DNA from: Citromicrobium bathyomarinum
GTDB lineage: Bacteria; Pseudomonadota; Alphaproteobacteria; Sphingomonadales; Sphingomonadaceae
Length of the DNA: 64,000 nt
Assembly: GCA_001306305.2 (NCBI GenBank)
Contig: CP155577.1
Location: 2,711,501 to 2,775,500, forward strand
Direction of reading: 5' to 3'
Shown here: in pieces, positions 38,463-47,519 of the stretch
How the letters are laid out: every line of letters starts with the position of its first letter
Numbering within the stretch: the first letter of the stretch is position 1
Made by a program: the position numbers and the translations under genes
Notes under the pieces: generated by a model
What the model saw: only the letters and a program-made list of their open reading frames with translations
Database searches by the model: none
Told to the model about the DNA's origin: nothing

Positions 38463-39400
38463 CAGGCCAGTTCCTTCGCCAGCGCTTCGAGGTCTTCCAT
38501 GGTGATCGCACTGGTCACCTTCGCGTCCTTGTCGGTGCGGCCGACCATGGGGCCGAGCACCTTGCCGCCCAGCTCCACGAACTGCTCCACCCCGTCCGCG
38601 CGCATCGCCAGCACGCTTTCGCGCCAGCGCACGCGGCCGGTGATCTGATCGACCAGCAGGGCCTTTTCCTCGTCCGAGTCGGCCACTTTCGCGGCGGTCA
38701 CATTGGCGTAGAGCGGCAGGTCCATCGCCGAAGGCGGCGTGTTTTCCAGCGCCAGCTTCATCCGCTGCGCGGCGGGCTTCATCAGCGAGCAGTGGAACGG
38801 TGCAGAGACCGCGATCTTGATCGCACGCTTGGCCCCGTATTCCTTCGCCATGTCGAGCACCCGGTCGATCGCCTGCGCGTGGCCCGACAGCACGACCTGC
38901 GAGGGGTCGTTGTCGTTGGCGATCTCGCAAACCTGACCTTCGGCAGCGGCTTCGGCCAGCTTTTGCGCGGTTTCGATATCGGAGCCCAGCAGCGCGGCCA
39001 TGGAGCCGACGCCGATCGGCACGGCATCCTGCATCGCGATGCCGCGCAGGCGCAGCAGCTTGGCGGTTTCGGTCAGCGAGAAGGCGTTGACCGCACACAG
39101 CGCGGTATATTCGCCCAGCGAATGCCCGGCGACGCAATCGCCCGCATCCTTCAGCTTCATACCGAAGTCCTTCTCCAGCACGCGCAGCGCGGCGATGGCA
39201 TTGGCCATGATCGCGGGCTGAGCATTGGAGGTCAGCGTGAGTTCGGCATCAGGCCCTTCGCGCATCAGCGTGAACAGCTTCTGGTTCAGCGCGTCGTCGA
39301 CTTCCTGAAAGGTCTCGCGCGCGGCGGCGCTGGCTTCGGCGAGGTCGGCACCCATGCCGACCTTTTGGCTCCCCTGCCCGGGGAAGATGAAAGCTCGCAT
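38462..39400 (-). CDS. fabD: malonyl-CoA:ACP transacylase FabD
   Basis: A 312-residue enzyme that loads malonyl groups onto ACP. The start MRAFIFPGQGSQKVGMG at 39400 has a full AAGGAG ribosome site. The active serine is Ser94 in AGHSLGEYTAL; the second catalytic His is in VSAPFHCSLM near residue 200. It forms a coupled pair with fabG. acpP and fabF, often next, are absent here. Confidence 0.96.
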   Translation of the reverse strand: MRAFIFPGQGSQKVGMGADLAEASAAARETFQEVDDALNQKLFTLMREGPDAELTLTSNAQPAIMANAIAALRVLEKDFGMKLKDAGDCVAGHSLGEYTALCAVNAFSLTETAKLLRLRGIAMQDAVPIGVGSMAALLGSDIETAQKLAEAAAEGQVCEIANDNDPSQVVLSGHAQAIDRVLDMAKEYGAKRAIKIAVSAPFHCSLMKPAAQRMKLALENTPPSAMDLPLYANVTAAKVADSDEEKALLVDQITGRVRWRESVLAMRADGVEQFVELGGKVLGPMVGRTDKDAKVTSAITMEDLEALAKELA

Positions 39401-39423
39401 AATATCTCCTTGTTGCCTGCGGC

Positions 39424-40254
39424 CTAGGAACCGCGAGCGGGGCTGGCAAGGCCGAAGGGGACGATCCGATTGGCGGCGGTATGGCCGATTTCGGCCCGGC
39501 CGAGGTATGGGATACCCGCCCGCGCGCACCAGAACTGTGCGATTTCCTCTGCGCTCATGCCGAATTCCCGGTCGTTCTCCGGCACGTTGCTGACTGCGCC
39601 CAGCCTCAACCCCGCGACCCGTGGCAGGGTGTTGGACAGGCTGAAGAACAGCCGGTCGACCGCGTAGAGATGCTCGCTCACCTCCTCGACCATCACCACA
39701 TGGCCCGAAAGATCGGGCAGCATCGGTGTATCGACCATCATCGCCAGCGTAATGAGGTTGAAGGCCACCGTGGGCGTCTTGCCGTCAAGGCTCGGCTCCA
39801 GCCCGCTGCCATCGCCCGAAAACCAGCGCAGCACGCGGCGCACCGCCTCGCGCCCATGCTCGCTGCGTGCGCTGACCGGCATCGAGCCGTGGACCGGCTG
39901 GCCGATCCCTGCGCGGTAGAGCGCGGCGAGCATGTAGCCCATGTCCGAAAAGCCGACATAGGTCTTCTGCCGCGCGGCATCGTTCATCTGCGCCACCGCC
40001 GCCTGTGCGATCCGGTTCGATCCGTAGCCGCCCTTGGCGAACCACACCGCGTCAAACTGCGGATCGTTCGCGCAGTCGAGCAGCGCGGTCAGCCGTTGCA
40101 GATCGGTCCCGGCGAAGTGCCCCCAGCTTTCGAAGCATTGCGGGTGCACGTAGACGCTGTGTTCGGGAAACTCATCCGCGACCAGCTGCTCGATCGCGGC
40201 GGCATGGTCGGGCGTGATGGCGGTGGCGGGCGCGCAGATGGCGATGCGGGTCAT
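39424..40254 (-). CDS. LD-carboxypeptidase (peptidase S66, LdcA-like)
   Basis: A 276-residue enzyme that removes the terminal D-Ala from tetrapeptides during peptidoglycan recycling. The start MTRIAICAPATAI at 40254 is chosen over a longer repeat-derived frame. Family marks are FAKGGYGSNRIAQ near residue 72, the nucleophile elbow VGFSDMGYMLAALY near 100, and VMVEEVSEHLYAVDR near 190. It is divergent from the Mpl-type ligase that would reuse its product. Confidence 0.85.
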   Translation of the reverse strand: MTRIAICAPATAITPDHAAAIEQLVADEFPEHSVYVHPQCFESWGHFAGTDLQRLTALLDCANDPQFDAVWFAKGGYGSNRIAQAAVAQMNDAARQKTYVGFSDMGYMLAALYRAGIGQPVHGSMPVSARSEHGREAVRRVLRWFSGDGSGLEPSLDGKTPTVAFNLITLAMMVDTPMLPDLSGHVVMVEEVSEHLYAVDRLFFSLSNTLPRVAGLRLGAVSNVPENDREFGMSAEEIAQFWCARAGIPYLGRAEIGHTAANRIVPFGLASPARGS

Positions 40255-40284
40255 GTTTTCGCTGTACCCGCCAAACCCACCCCC

Positions 40285-40355
40285 GTCATCCCCGCGCAGG
40301 CGGGGATCCCGCTTCCTGCGACCAAAAGCGTCACCCCCGCCTGCGCGGGGGTGAC
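40285..40355. repeat. REP-like palindromic doublet
   Basis: A unit GTCATCCCCGCGCAGG...GGGATCC at 40285-40309 is followed after about 20 bases by an inverted, slightly different unit at 40329-40355 (GTCACCCCCGCC...GGGGGTGAC). Each is itself palindromic. This is a familiar interspersed element of alphaproteobacterial genomes. It fills most of the gap between the divergent ldcA-like and mpl genes. Confidence 0.8.
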
Positions 40356-40386
40356 GAGTTGGTCTAATGACAATAGTGCTGACCTC

Positions 40387-41817
40387 ATGACCGACCTGCC
40401 CGACCCCACCGCCGACCTGACCGCCCGCCCCTGGTTCTTCTGCGGGATCGGCGGATCGGGCATGCAGCCGCTCGCCGCGATCCTGAAAGGGCGCGGGGCG
40501 GAGGTCGCGGGATCGGACCGCAGCTTCGACCAGGGCCGCACGCCAGAGAAATTCGCCGCGCTGGAGCGCCAAGGCTTCCAGCTATTCCCGCAGAACGGCA
40601 GCGGGATCACGCGGCCCGAGCAGGTGCTGGTGGCGAGCGCAGCGGTGGAAGACACCGTGCCCGAAGTCGTCCGCGCAAAGGAGCTCGGCCTACCGCGCCT
40701 GACCCGCGCCGACCTCAACGCAGCGCTGTTCAACGCGGCAGAAACCGGCGTCGCGGTCGCGGGCACCAGCGGCAAGTCGACCGTCACCGGTATGCTCGGC
40801 TGGATCCTGCACCATGCGGGCAAAAACCCCACGATCATGAACGGCGCGGTGATGAAGAACTTCGTCAGCGACGACCGCCCCTTCGCCAGCGCGGTGGTCG
40901 GCGATGCGGATCTCTATGTGTCGGAGGTCGACGAAAGCGACGGCTCGATCGCGCAATACAAGCCTGCCGTGGGCATCCTGTTGAACGTGTCGCTCGACCA
41001 CAAGAGCATGGACGAGTTGCGCCAGCTTTTCGGAGATTTCCTCGAGGCGTCGGACCGCAGCGTGGTCAATGCCGACGACGAGGAAGCCTTCCGCCTCGTC
41101 GCCCACGCCAATGCCCCGCTGACCTTCGGCGTGACCAATGGCTGCGCGGCACTCGGCATCGTCGAGGGCAGCATTGCAGAGGGGCCGACGCGGCAGGCTG
41201 CGATGGTCCACGACAAGCGCGACGACAGCCAGCACGCGCTGACGCTGAACCTGCCGGGACGGCACAACCTGTCGAACGCGCTGGCGGCCATCGCCGGGGC
41301 GAATGCGGCGGGCGTTTCGGTGGCCGATGCGGTCGCGGCGCTGGCCGAGTTCAAGGGGCTGGCAAGGCGGTTCGATATCGTCGGTACGTCCTCCTCAGGC
41401 GTGACCGTGATCGACGACTTCGGTCACAACCCGGAGAAAGCCGCGGCAACCCTGCGCACGCTGAAAGCACACGAAGGGCGCGTGCTCGCCTTCTTCCAGC
41501 CGCATGGCTACGGGCCGCTCAAACAGATGGGCGGCGAACTGGCCGAGACCTTCGCCCGCGAACTCGGCCCCGAAGATATCAGCCTGCTGTGCGACCCGGT
41601 CTATTTCGGCGGCACGGTAGACCGCTCCGAGGGCAGCGAGCGGATCGTCGACCTGATCGCGAAACACGGCGGAAAGGCGATTCACATCAACACGCGCGAA
41701 GGCTGCGGCGACTGGCTGGTGGCGAACGCCCGGCCCGGCGACCGCATCGCGATCATGGGCGCGCGCGATGACACGCTGAGTGTGTTTGCGAAGGATGTGC
41801 TGGAGCGCTTGGGGTGA
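40387..41817 (+). CDS. mpl: Mur ligase family protein, Mpl-like (UDP-MurNAc:tripeptide ligase)
   Basis: A 476-residue ATP-dependent ligase. FCGIGGSGMQPLAAI near residue 18 is the UDP-binding start of the MurC/Mpl branch. AGTSGKSTVTGML near 125 is the P-loop, DESDGSIAQYKP near 183, PGRHNLSNALAA near 295, and FDIVGTSSSGVTVIDDFGHNPEK near 333. Mpl joins recovered tripeptide to UDP-MurNAc. MurC is the alternative, but the LdcA-type neighbour favours a recycling role. The GTG start of the next gene overlaps its stop. Confidence 0.78.
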   Translation: MTDLPDPTADLTARPWFFCGIGGSGMQPLAAILKGRGAEVAGSDRSFDQGRTPEKFAALERQGFQLFPQNGSGITRPEQVLVASAAVEDTVPEVVRAKELGLPRLTRADLNAALFNAAETGVAVAGTSGKSTVTGMLGWILHHAGKNPTIMNGAVMKNFVSDDRPFASAVVGDADLYVSEVDESDGSIAQYKPAVGILLNVSLDHKSMDELRQLFGDFLEASDRSVVNADDEEAFRLVAHANAPLTFGVTNGCAALGIVEGSIAEGPTRQAAMVHDKRDDSQHALTLNLPGRHNLSNALAAIAGANAAGVSVADAVAALAEFKGLARRFDIVGTSSSGVTVIDDFGHNPEKAAATLRTLKAHEGRVLAFFQPHGYGPLKQMGGELAETFARELGPEDISLLCDPVYFGGTVDRSEGSERIVDLIAKHGGKAIHINTREGCGDWLVANARPGDRIAIMGARDDTLSVFAKDVLERLG

Positions 41818-42104
41818 CGATTTATCTCCGCAGCTGGATTGCCTATTCAATTTGGTTGTCGTCTTGGCTTGTATTGGCCAGCTTACTGATTTTTGCCCCG
41901 GAGCTGCTTTTCGATAAGCCCTATATCGGTGGAGGAATCTTCGCTCTGTTTCTCGGTATACCGTTACTCGTTCGGTATGCTTCGCCGTGTCCCCATTGCG
42001 GGGAGCCCGCATTCGGACAACCAGGCGGGATCAGTCATCTGGGTCTTAGCGCAATTCCTCCTCGCCGAAGGTGTGAGTTCTGTGACGAAGACTTACATTC
42101 TTAG
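41814..42104 (+). CDS. small membrane protein with four-cysteine zinc ribbon (copy 1)
   Basis: A 96-residue protein from GTG 41814 in a GTGA overlap with mpl. Two hydrophobic segments (about residues 10-27 and 37-55) are followed by a CPHCGEP...CEFCDED zinc-ribbon pattern. MTIYLRSW at the N-terminus mirrors MTIYQRAR of the next gene, so the two are probably tandem paralogues. Codon use is less GC-biased than in neighbours. Function unknown. Confidence 0.65.
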   Translation: MTIYLRSWIAYSIWLSSWLVLASLLIFAPELLFDKPYIGGGIFALFLGIPLLVRYASPCPHCGEPAFGQPGGISHLGLSAIPPRRRCEFCDEDLHS

Positions 42105-42139
42105 GGTCACGCCATCTTTTCCCATCATCGAGCCTCGCA

Positions 42140-42427
42140 ATGACCATCTACCAGCGCGCCCGCCGCCATGCGCTCAAAATGCTGCTCGGCGTGGCGATCG
42201 GCGTGGTGTTCATCATCGCGGTCGATGCGTGGATCGGCCATTCGAGCGTCGCCTTCGCGATCGTGATCTTCGGCCTTTTTATGGCCAATATCGGCATCCT
42301 CGGCTTCAACTGCCCGAACTGCCGCAAGAACCTGTTCTTTCGCGGCCCGCTGATGCTGCCGTGGCCGAACAAGACCTGCAGCCGCTGCGGCACGGACCTT
42401 GCGAAGGAGCCCTGGCGCGGCGCCTAG
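42140..42427 (+). CDS. small membrane protein with four-cysteine zinc ribbon (copy 2)
   Basis: A 95-residue protein with two transmembrane segments (about residues 14-30 and 36-55) and a cytosolic CPNCRKN...CSRCGTDL zinc-ribbon. Architecture and first residues match the preceding 96-residue protein. It converges on DUF808 with a four-base overlap. No family function is known to me. Confidence 0.68.
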   Translation: MTIYQRARRHALKMLLGVAIGVVFIIAVDAWIGHSSVAFAIVIFGLFMANIGILGFNCPNCRKNLFFRGPLMLPWPNKTCSRCGTDLAKEPWRGA

Positions 42428-43392
42428 TGCGCGCCCTCGCCGCTTTCCTCGCCATCCTCGTGCCCCACGCCGAACACCTTGTGCAGCACGAAAAAGATCA
42501 CCGTACCCAATACCAGCCCGAGTAGCGCGGACGAGGTCGCATAGGCCACCCAGCCGAGCACGCCGCCCAGCGCGCCGGTGGTACTCTCCACCGCATGCTC
42601 CAGCCCGTGCGCCGCGCCGTAGAGCGGCTGGAAGCCCAGTTCGTGCGTGCCGTGCAGGATGATCCCCCCTCCGACCCACAGCATCGCCGCCGTTCCCACA
42701 ACCGACAGGATCGTGAGGATATGCGGCATCGCGTTGAGCATCACCTTGCCCACCTTCTTCGCGAAATCGCCGGGCTTCTTCATCAGGTGCAGGCCGATAT
42801 CGTCCAGCTTCACGATCAGCGCGACCGCGCCGTAAATGCCCACGGTCACTGCCAGCCCGACCAGTGCCAGTACCACCGCACGCGTCACGAAGGTTTCCGC
42901 CGCCACCTCGTTCAGCGCGATCGCCATGATCTCCGCCGACAGGATCAGGTCGGTGCGGATCGCGCCGTCGACGCGTTTCTTCTCGAACGCCTTCTCGTCC
43001 TTGATGGGCTCATCCACGGTCTTGCCATGCTTGTCGCCTGTCAGCTTCTCGACGATCTTCTCCGCCCCTTCGTACGAGAGGTAGCAACCGCCCAGCATCA
43101 GGATGAAGACAATCGCCTGCGGCAGAAACTCGCTCAGCAGCAAGGCACCGGGCAACAGGATCAGAAGCTTGTTCTTGATACTGCCCAGCGCGATCTTGCC
43201 GATAATCGGCAGTTCACGCGCGGGCGAAAAGCCGGTGACGTAGCTGGGCGTCACCGCCGCATCGTCAATCACCACGCCCGCAGTCTTGGTGCCCGCCCGC
43301 CCAGCCGCCGCCGCGACATCGTCGACCGAGGCCGCCGCCGCGCGTGCGATTATCGATACGTCGTCAAGCAATGCTGCCAAGCCACCGGGCAC
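42424..43392 (-). CDS. DUF808 family inner membrane protein
   Basis: A 322-residue protein. The N-terminal GGLAALLDDVSIIARAAAASVDDVA and VVIDDAAVTPSYVTGF are the standard DUF808 (YedI) start. KLLILLPGALLLSEFLP, GGCYLSYEGAEKI and the later AEIMAIALN complete the pattern, with about six membrane spans. The family's function is unknown. The C-terminal tail is His/Glu/Gly-rich (GHEDGEESGEGAH). Confidence 0.88.
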   Translation of the reverse strand: MPGGLAALLDDVSIIARAAAASVDDVAAAAGRAGTKTAGVVIDDAAVTPSYVTGFSPARELPIIGKIALGSIKNKLLILLPGALLLSEFLPQAIVFILMLGGCYLSYEGAEKIVEKLTGDKHGKTVDEPIKDEKAFEKKRVDGAIRTDLILSAEIMAIALNEVAAETFVTRAVVLALVGLAVTVGIYGAVALIVKLDDIGLHLMKKPGDFAKKVGKVMLNAMPHILTILSVVGTAAMLWVGGGIILHGTHELGFQPLYGAAHGLEHAVESTTGALGGVLGWVAYATSSALLGLVLGTVIFFVLHKVFGVGHEDGEESGEGAH

Positions 43393-43406
43393 GCTATTCT
43401 CCTAGT

Positions 43407-43769
43407 TCAGTCTATAATCTCAAGCGTATGACGGCGGCCTCGAGCGTCCGTTCCGACCGTGCTTTGAAAAACGTGCGTTGCGTCAGCACGTCGCGTCTGC
43501 CTGAACACGGCAATAAGGTTGTCGGCCTCATCGAATGTGCAGAATACCTCGAGGGCGCGATCGGCCGAGACCATCGCATTGCCGACTCTACCGAAGGTCA
43601 GGAAACCCTCAGAAAGGTGGGAGTCACGACATGACTGGACAGTTGGCAGATCGGTTGCCTCGGCAAGGAATACCGCACTGGAAGAGGTTCGAGAGGGAGC
43701 CCCGCAAGCAACGAGCTGACATGCAGCGAGAATCGTGGCTGCAAGTGTCGGAAGTTTAGACATAGACAT
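43407..43769 (-). CDS. small predicted lipoprotein, unknown function
   Basis: A 120-residue protein starting MSMSKLPTLAATI at 43769 (MSK two codons later is equally possible). The signal ends QLVACGAPS, a lipobox with Cys22. The mature part has two further cysteines (QSCRDSH, VFCTFDE) and an Arg/Thr-rich end. No family recognised. It lies 14 bases upstream of DUF808 on the same strand. Confidence 0.6.
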   Translation of the reverse strand: MSMSKLPTLAATILAACQLVACGAPSRTSSSAVFLAEATDLPTVQSCRDSHLSEGFLTFGRVGNAMVSADRALEVFCTFDEADNLIAVFRQTRRADATHVFQSTVGTDARGRRHTLEIID

Positions 43770-43913
43770 CCCCTGAGCTTGCGACCGACACAGTGACTGC
43801 CCGCCGCGACACCATCCCACAAGCCTTGCATTATCCCACGATCCAGCTATGTGCCCCGCTTCCCTGCTGTGGGTGACGGCCCGCAGTGGGGAAACCAAGA
43901 AAGCCGGAGGGGC

Positions 43914-43930
43914 CCCGCGATCCGCGCGGG
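43914..43930 (+). promoter_or_regulatory. hairpin in the rpsF leader, possible autoregulatory site
   Basis: CCCGCG and CGCGGG pair around ATCCG, 38 bases before the rpsF start. Leader hairpins that bind S6:S18 control this operon in many bacteria; this one is only a candidate, since I could not fit the full consensus. Confidence 0.3.
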
Positions 43931-43968
43931 ATTAGCCAGCGATCGGCAGCAATGTGAAAGGAAAAGGC

Positions 43969-44340
43969 ATGGCTCTGTACGAGCATGTATTCCTTGCGCG
44001 CCAGGATTTGAGCCAGTCGCAAGTCGACGCTCTGGCCGCGCAAGCCACCGAGATTATCGAGTCGAACGAAGGCAAGGTCACCAAGACGGAGACCTGGGGT
44101 CTGAAGAACCTCGCCTACAAGATCGACCGCAACCGCAAGGCCCACTTCGTTCTGCTGAACATCGAAGGCCCCGGTGCGATGGTCGCCGAACTCGAGCGGC
44201 AGACCCGCATCAACGAAGACGTCATCCGCTACATGACCATCCGCGTGGACGAACACGAGGAAGGCCCCTCGGCGATGATGCGCAAGAACGAACGTGATTC
44301 CAAGAAGCGCCGCGAGCGCTCCGATCGGGGAGACGACTAA
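43969..44340 (+). CDS. rpsF: 30S ribosomal protein S6
   Basis: A 123-residue ribosomal protein starting [15 protein letters not shown] at 43969 after GAAAGGA. The fold marks are [27 protein letters not shown] and DEDVIRYM-type [11 protein letters not shown]. The tail is highly charged and ends ERSDRGDD. It is first of rpsF-rpsR-rplI, coupled to rpsR by a one-base TAATG overlap. The RimK enzyme that modifies S6 is encoded 4 kb downstream. Confidence 0.97.
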   Translation: MALYEHVFLARQDLSQSQVDALAAQATEIIESNEGKVTKTETWGLKNLAYKIDRNRKAHFVLLNIEGPGAMVAELERQTRINEDVIRYMTIRVDEHEEGPSAMMRKNERDSKKRRERSDRGDD

Positions 44341-44564
44341 TGGCCCGCCCGTTTTTCCGCCGCCGCAAGACCTGCCCGTTCTCGGGCAAGAATGCTCCGG
44401 TCATCGACTACAAGGACGTGCGTCTGCTGCAGGGCTTCATGTCCGAGCGTGGCAAGATCGTGCCCAGCCGCATCACCGCCGTCAGCGCGAAGAAGCAGCG
44501 TGAACTCGCCAAGGCGATCAAGCGCGCGCGCCACATCGGCCTTCTTCCCTACGTCGTGAAGTAA
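44340..44564 (+). CDS. rpsR: 30S ribosomal protein S18
   Basis: A 74-residue ribosomal protein. [35 protein letters not shown] and [21 protein letters not shown] are the conserved segments; it pairs with S6 on the small-subunit platform. Coupled to rpsF and followed 13 bases later by rplI with a GAGGAG ribosome site. Confidence 0.98.
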   Translation: MARPFFRRRKTCPFSGKNAPVIDYKDVRLLQGFMSERGKIVPSRITAVSAKKQRELAKAIKRARHIGLLPYVVK

Positions 44565-44577
44565 GAGGAGCAGAGAC

Positions 44578-45267
44578 ATGGATATCATCCTCCTCGAACG
44601 TATCGGCAATCTGGGCAGCATCGGCGACGTCGTGACCGTCAAGGACGGCTACGCACGCAACTTCCTGCTGCCGCAGAAGAAGGCGCTGCGCGCCAACGCC
44701 GCCAACAAGAAGGTCTTCGAAGCGAACCGCGAACGCCTGGAAAAGGAAAACGCGGAACGTCGCGGCGAAGCCGAAAAGGCTGGCGAGAAGATCGCCGGTG
44801 CCGAAATCGTCCTGATCCGTGCGTCGTCGAACGCCGGCCAGCTGTATGGTTCGGTCAACGTGCGCGACATCGTGGCGGGCCTCGAAGCCCAGGGCCACGA
44901 AGTCGACAAGCGTCAGGTCGTGATGGGCAGCCCGATCAAGACCATCGGCATGCACGACGTCACCGTTGCGCTGCACCCCGAGGTGCACGTGATCGTGAAG
45001 GCCAACGTCGCCCGTTCGGACGACGAAGCCGAACTGCAGAGCCAGGGCGTCGACGTCCTCGCCCAGATGTTCGAAGACGAACAGCGGGAAATCGAGGAAG
45101 CGGCTTCCGAGAACAAGATCGACCCGAATCTCGAGCCGGGCGAAATCCCTGCCGAGCTGATGGAAGACGGCGTGAGCACGCCCGAAGGCCAGTCGACCAC
45201 CGAATCGCTGATCGAAGCGACCGAGCCGGAAACGAGCTCGGACGAGGTTGCGCCCAAGGGCGAATAA
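44578..45267 (+). CDS. rplI: 50S ribosomal protein L9
   Basis: A 229-residue protein. The N-terminal rRNA-binding domain is standard ([32 protein letters not shown]), followed by the connecting helix and C-terminal domain ([11 protein letters not shown]). An acidic extension of about 50 residues, rich in Glu and Pro, makes it longer than the usual 150 residues, as in other alphaproteobacteria. The operon ends at the terminator 45296-45329. Confidence 0.97.
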   Translation: MDIILLERIGNLGSIGDVVTVKDGYARNFLLPQKKALRANAANKKVFEANRERLEKENAERRGEAEKAGEKIAGAEIVLIRASSNAGQLYGSVNVRDIVAGLEAQGHEVDKRQVVMGSPIKTIGMHDVTVALHPEVHVIVKANVARSDDEAELQSQGVDVLAQMFEDEQREIEEAASENKIDPNLEPGEIPAELMEDGVSTPEGQSTTESLIEATEPETSSDEVAPKGE

Positions 45268-45295
45268 GCCTCGCGCATCGCGCAGCTAGTAAAAG

Positions 45296-45329
45296 GGCCG
45301 CTCGCACCCCGGTGCGCAGCGGCCTTTTT
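45296..45329 (+). terminator. intrinsic terminator of the rpsF-rpsR-rplI operon
   Basis: GGCCGC-T-CGCACC pairs with GGTGCG-C-AGCGGCC around CC, with one bulge, followed by TTTTT at 45325-45329. Confidence 0.9.
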
Positions 45330-45444
45330 CTTGGGGATCGGTGCTGGGCGCCCCTCGCCCGGCCCGCCTGCGATCGTGCCGGCCCGAGCGCGATCTCGCG
45401 CGTCGCCGCTTGACCCTTATCCCGGGAAGGTTAGACGCCGCGCC

Positions 45445-46881
45445 ATGCTATCCATCGAACAGGCCCTCGACGCGCTTCAGGCGCATTACGACGCAAGCAT
45501 CGCCGCGCTGCGCGCCGACATCATCGCCTTTGCAGAAAACGGCACGCTGCCCGCCGAAAGCGCGCGCAAGGACCGCTACACCTACCCACGCTTACTGCTC
45601 CATTACGACGGAAGCGAACCCAAGGATTCGCAGAGCCGGGCGTTCGGCCGGTTGGGGACCGAGGGCACCTATTCCACCACGGTCACGCGCCCGCAGCTGT
45701 TCCGCGCCTATCTGCGCGCGCAGCTGGAACTGATCGAGAGCGACTACACGATCCAGCTCGATGTGCAGCCTTCCGACCAGGAGATCCCCTTCCCCTACGT
45801 GCTCGACGGCGAAGCGACCGCGCGGCTTCAGGGGATCAGCCCGCAGGATATCGCGCGCCACTTCCCGCACACCGACCTCGCCGATATCGGCGACGAGCTG
45901 GCCGACGGGATCGAGCTGGACGAGCCCGACCAGCAGATACCGCTGTCGCTGTTCGACGGGTTGCGGACCGATTTCAGCCTCGCGCGTCTGGCGCATTATA
46001 CCGGCACCGATCCGGAGCATTTCCAGCGCTTCGTGCTGTTCACCAACTACCACCGCTATGTCGACGAATTCGTCGACTGGGCGGGTGCACGGCTGGGCGA
46101 GGACGGATGCGGCGCGCTGGCCGGCCCCGGCGGACTCTACCTGACAGAACCGACCGAGAACGCGAAGGACCAGCTGTCCGACGCGGCATGGCGGCGTCAC
46201 CAGATGCCCGCCTATCACCTGATCGGCGAGGATGGCGACGGGATCACGCTGGTCAATATCGGCGTCGGCCCGAGCAATGCGAAGACCATCTGCGACCATC
46301 TGGCGGTGCTGCGACCAGAGGCGTGGCTAATGATCGGCCATTGCGGCGGGCTGCGCTCCAGCCAGAAGATCGGCGACTATGTGCTCGCCCATGCATACCT
46401 GCGCGACGATCACGTGCTCGACCCCGTGCTGCCGCCGGAAATTCCGCTGCCTGCGATCGCGGAAGTGCAGCAGGCGCTGGCAGCGGCGGCGGAAGAGGTC
46501 TCCGGCCAGCAGGGCAGCGATCTCAAGCAGCGCCTGCGCACAGGCACCGTGGTCACCACCGACGACCGCAACTGGGAACTGCGCTACGCCATGTCGGCGC
46601 GGCGCTTCTCGCTCAGCCGTGCGGTTGCGATCGACATGGAAAGCGCGACCATCGCCGCGCAGGGCTTCCGCTTCCGGGTGCCCTACGGCACGCTGCTCTG
46701 CGTCAGTGACAAGCCGCTGCACGGCGAGATCAAGCTGCCCAAGCAGGCTAACACCTTCTACGAGGAAGCGATCGCCGCGCACCTGCAGATCGGCATCGCC
46801 GCCGTGCGCCACCTGCGCGAGGAAGGCCCGCGCCTGCACAGCCGCAAGCTGCGGGCGTTCAACGAACCGCCGTTCAGATAA
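45445..46881 (+). CDS. amn: AMP nucleosidase
   Basis: A 478-residue enzyme that splits AMP into adenine and ribose 5-phosphate. The start MLSIEQALDAL at 45445 is chosen; upstream codons belong to the leader. The N-terminal regulatory domain includes RYTYPRLLLHYDG and GRLGTEGTYSTTVTRP; the catalytic phosphorylase-like domain includes NIGVGPSNAKTICDHL, MIGHCGGLRSSQ, VTTDDRNWELR and VAIDMESATIAAQG. The usual length is about 480. Single gene with its own leader after the rplI terminator. Confidence 0.94.
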   Translation: MLSIEQALDALQAHYDASIAALRADIIAFAENGTLPAESARKDRYTYPRLLLHYDGSEPKDSQSRAFGRLGTEGTYSTTVTRPQLFRAYLRAQLELIESDYTIQLDVQPSDQEIPFPYVLDGEATARLQGISPQDIARHFPHTDLADIGDELADGIELDEPDQQIPLSLFDGLRTDFSLARLAHYTGTDPEHFQRFVLFTNYHRYVDEFVDWAGARLGEDGCGALAGPGGLYLTEPTENAKDQLSDAAWRRHQMPAYHLIGEDGDGITLVNIGVGPSNAKTICDHLAVLRPEAWLMIGHCGGLRSSQKIGDYVLAHAYLRDDHVLDPVLPPEIPLPAIAEVQQALAAAAEEVSGQQGSDLKQRLRTGTVVTTDDRNWELRYAMSARRFSLSRAVAIDMESATIAAQGFRFRVPYGTLLCVSDKPLHGEIKLPKQANTFYEEAIAAHLQIGIAAVRHLREEGPRLHSRKLRAFNEPPFR

Positions 46882-46911
46882 AAGGCGCCCCGCGGACGAA
46901 CCGGGGGCGCC
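46881..46911 (-). terminator. intrinsic terminator for the leftward YbjN gene
   Basis: GGCGCCCC at 46884-46891 pairs with GGGGCGCC at 46904-46911; read on the minus strand it is followed by TTTTA. It overlaps the amn stop region and sits 32 bases after the YbjN gene end. Confidence 0.7.
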
Positions 46912-46942
46912 TCAAGATTGCTCGACGGGTGCGGAGCGCGGC

Positions 46943-47443
46943 CTACTGGCTGATGTAGTTCTGGTAACTGCCTCCGGAGTCCCTGAAGACCTCGATCTGG
47001 GCTTTCATGTTGCCCATCATGATCCCACCGTCCGAGATGATGTAGGATTGCAGGACCACGTTTCCGTCGGTCCCGCGATAGGCCTTCGCCGCCGGCGCGG
47101 TGTCGTTGAAGCCGCGCAGCTTGTCGTCCAGCGCGGCATCGCTGTCGTAGCCGGACGGACGGGAGAACTGGGCCACCAGCACCAGCCCGCGGCACTGGCC
47201 ATCCTCGCACACGCGATACCAGGCATAGGCCTTCAGACCATTGGCGAAGGTGACCTGATACAGGTCGGTATCATCCTCGCGCGGCGAGCTTTTCCAGGCC
47301 GCGTCCATCGCATCGAGGACCGCTTCCAGGTCGGCATCGTCCATGGTCTTGAGCAGGCGCGTTTGCTGATAGGTCTGCGCGCTGGCGGCGACCGGAGACA
47401 GGGCGAGGCTCCCTGCGGCGATGGCAAGAAACAGTGTTTTCAA
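46943..47443 (-). CDS. exported YbjN-domain protein (TTG start)
   Basis: A 166-residue protein. TTG at 47443 is the start: GAGGGGG lies five bases upstream and the signal peptide (LKTLFLAIAAGSLALSPVAASAQ) begins there. The mature domain shows the YbjN pattern, with Trp-rich and CEDGQCRGLVLVAQF segments and two cysteines, then an NxxY end. YbjN folds resemble type III secretion chaperones, but the role of exported ones is unknown. A second exported YbjN protein follows upstream on the same strand. Confidence 0.75.
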   Translation of the reverse strand: MKTLFLAIAAGSLALSPVAASAQTYQQTRLLKTMDDADLEAVLDAMDAAWKSSPREDDTDLYQVTFANGLKAYAWYRVCEDGQCRGLVLVAQFSRPSGYDSDAALDDKLRGFNDTAPAAKAYRGTDGNVVLQSYIISDGGIMMGNMKAQIEVFRDSGGSYQNYISQ

Positions 47444-47519
47444 GATTTCCCCCTCTTTTCCCGAAGGTGCAGAATAGCAATTTCGTGCCGGATGCAAAGC
47501 CGCACGATTTGCAGGAAGC

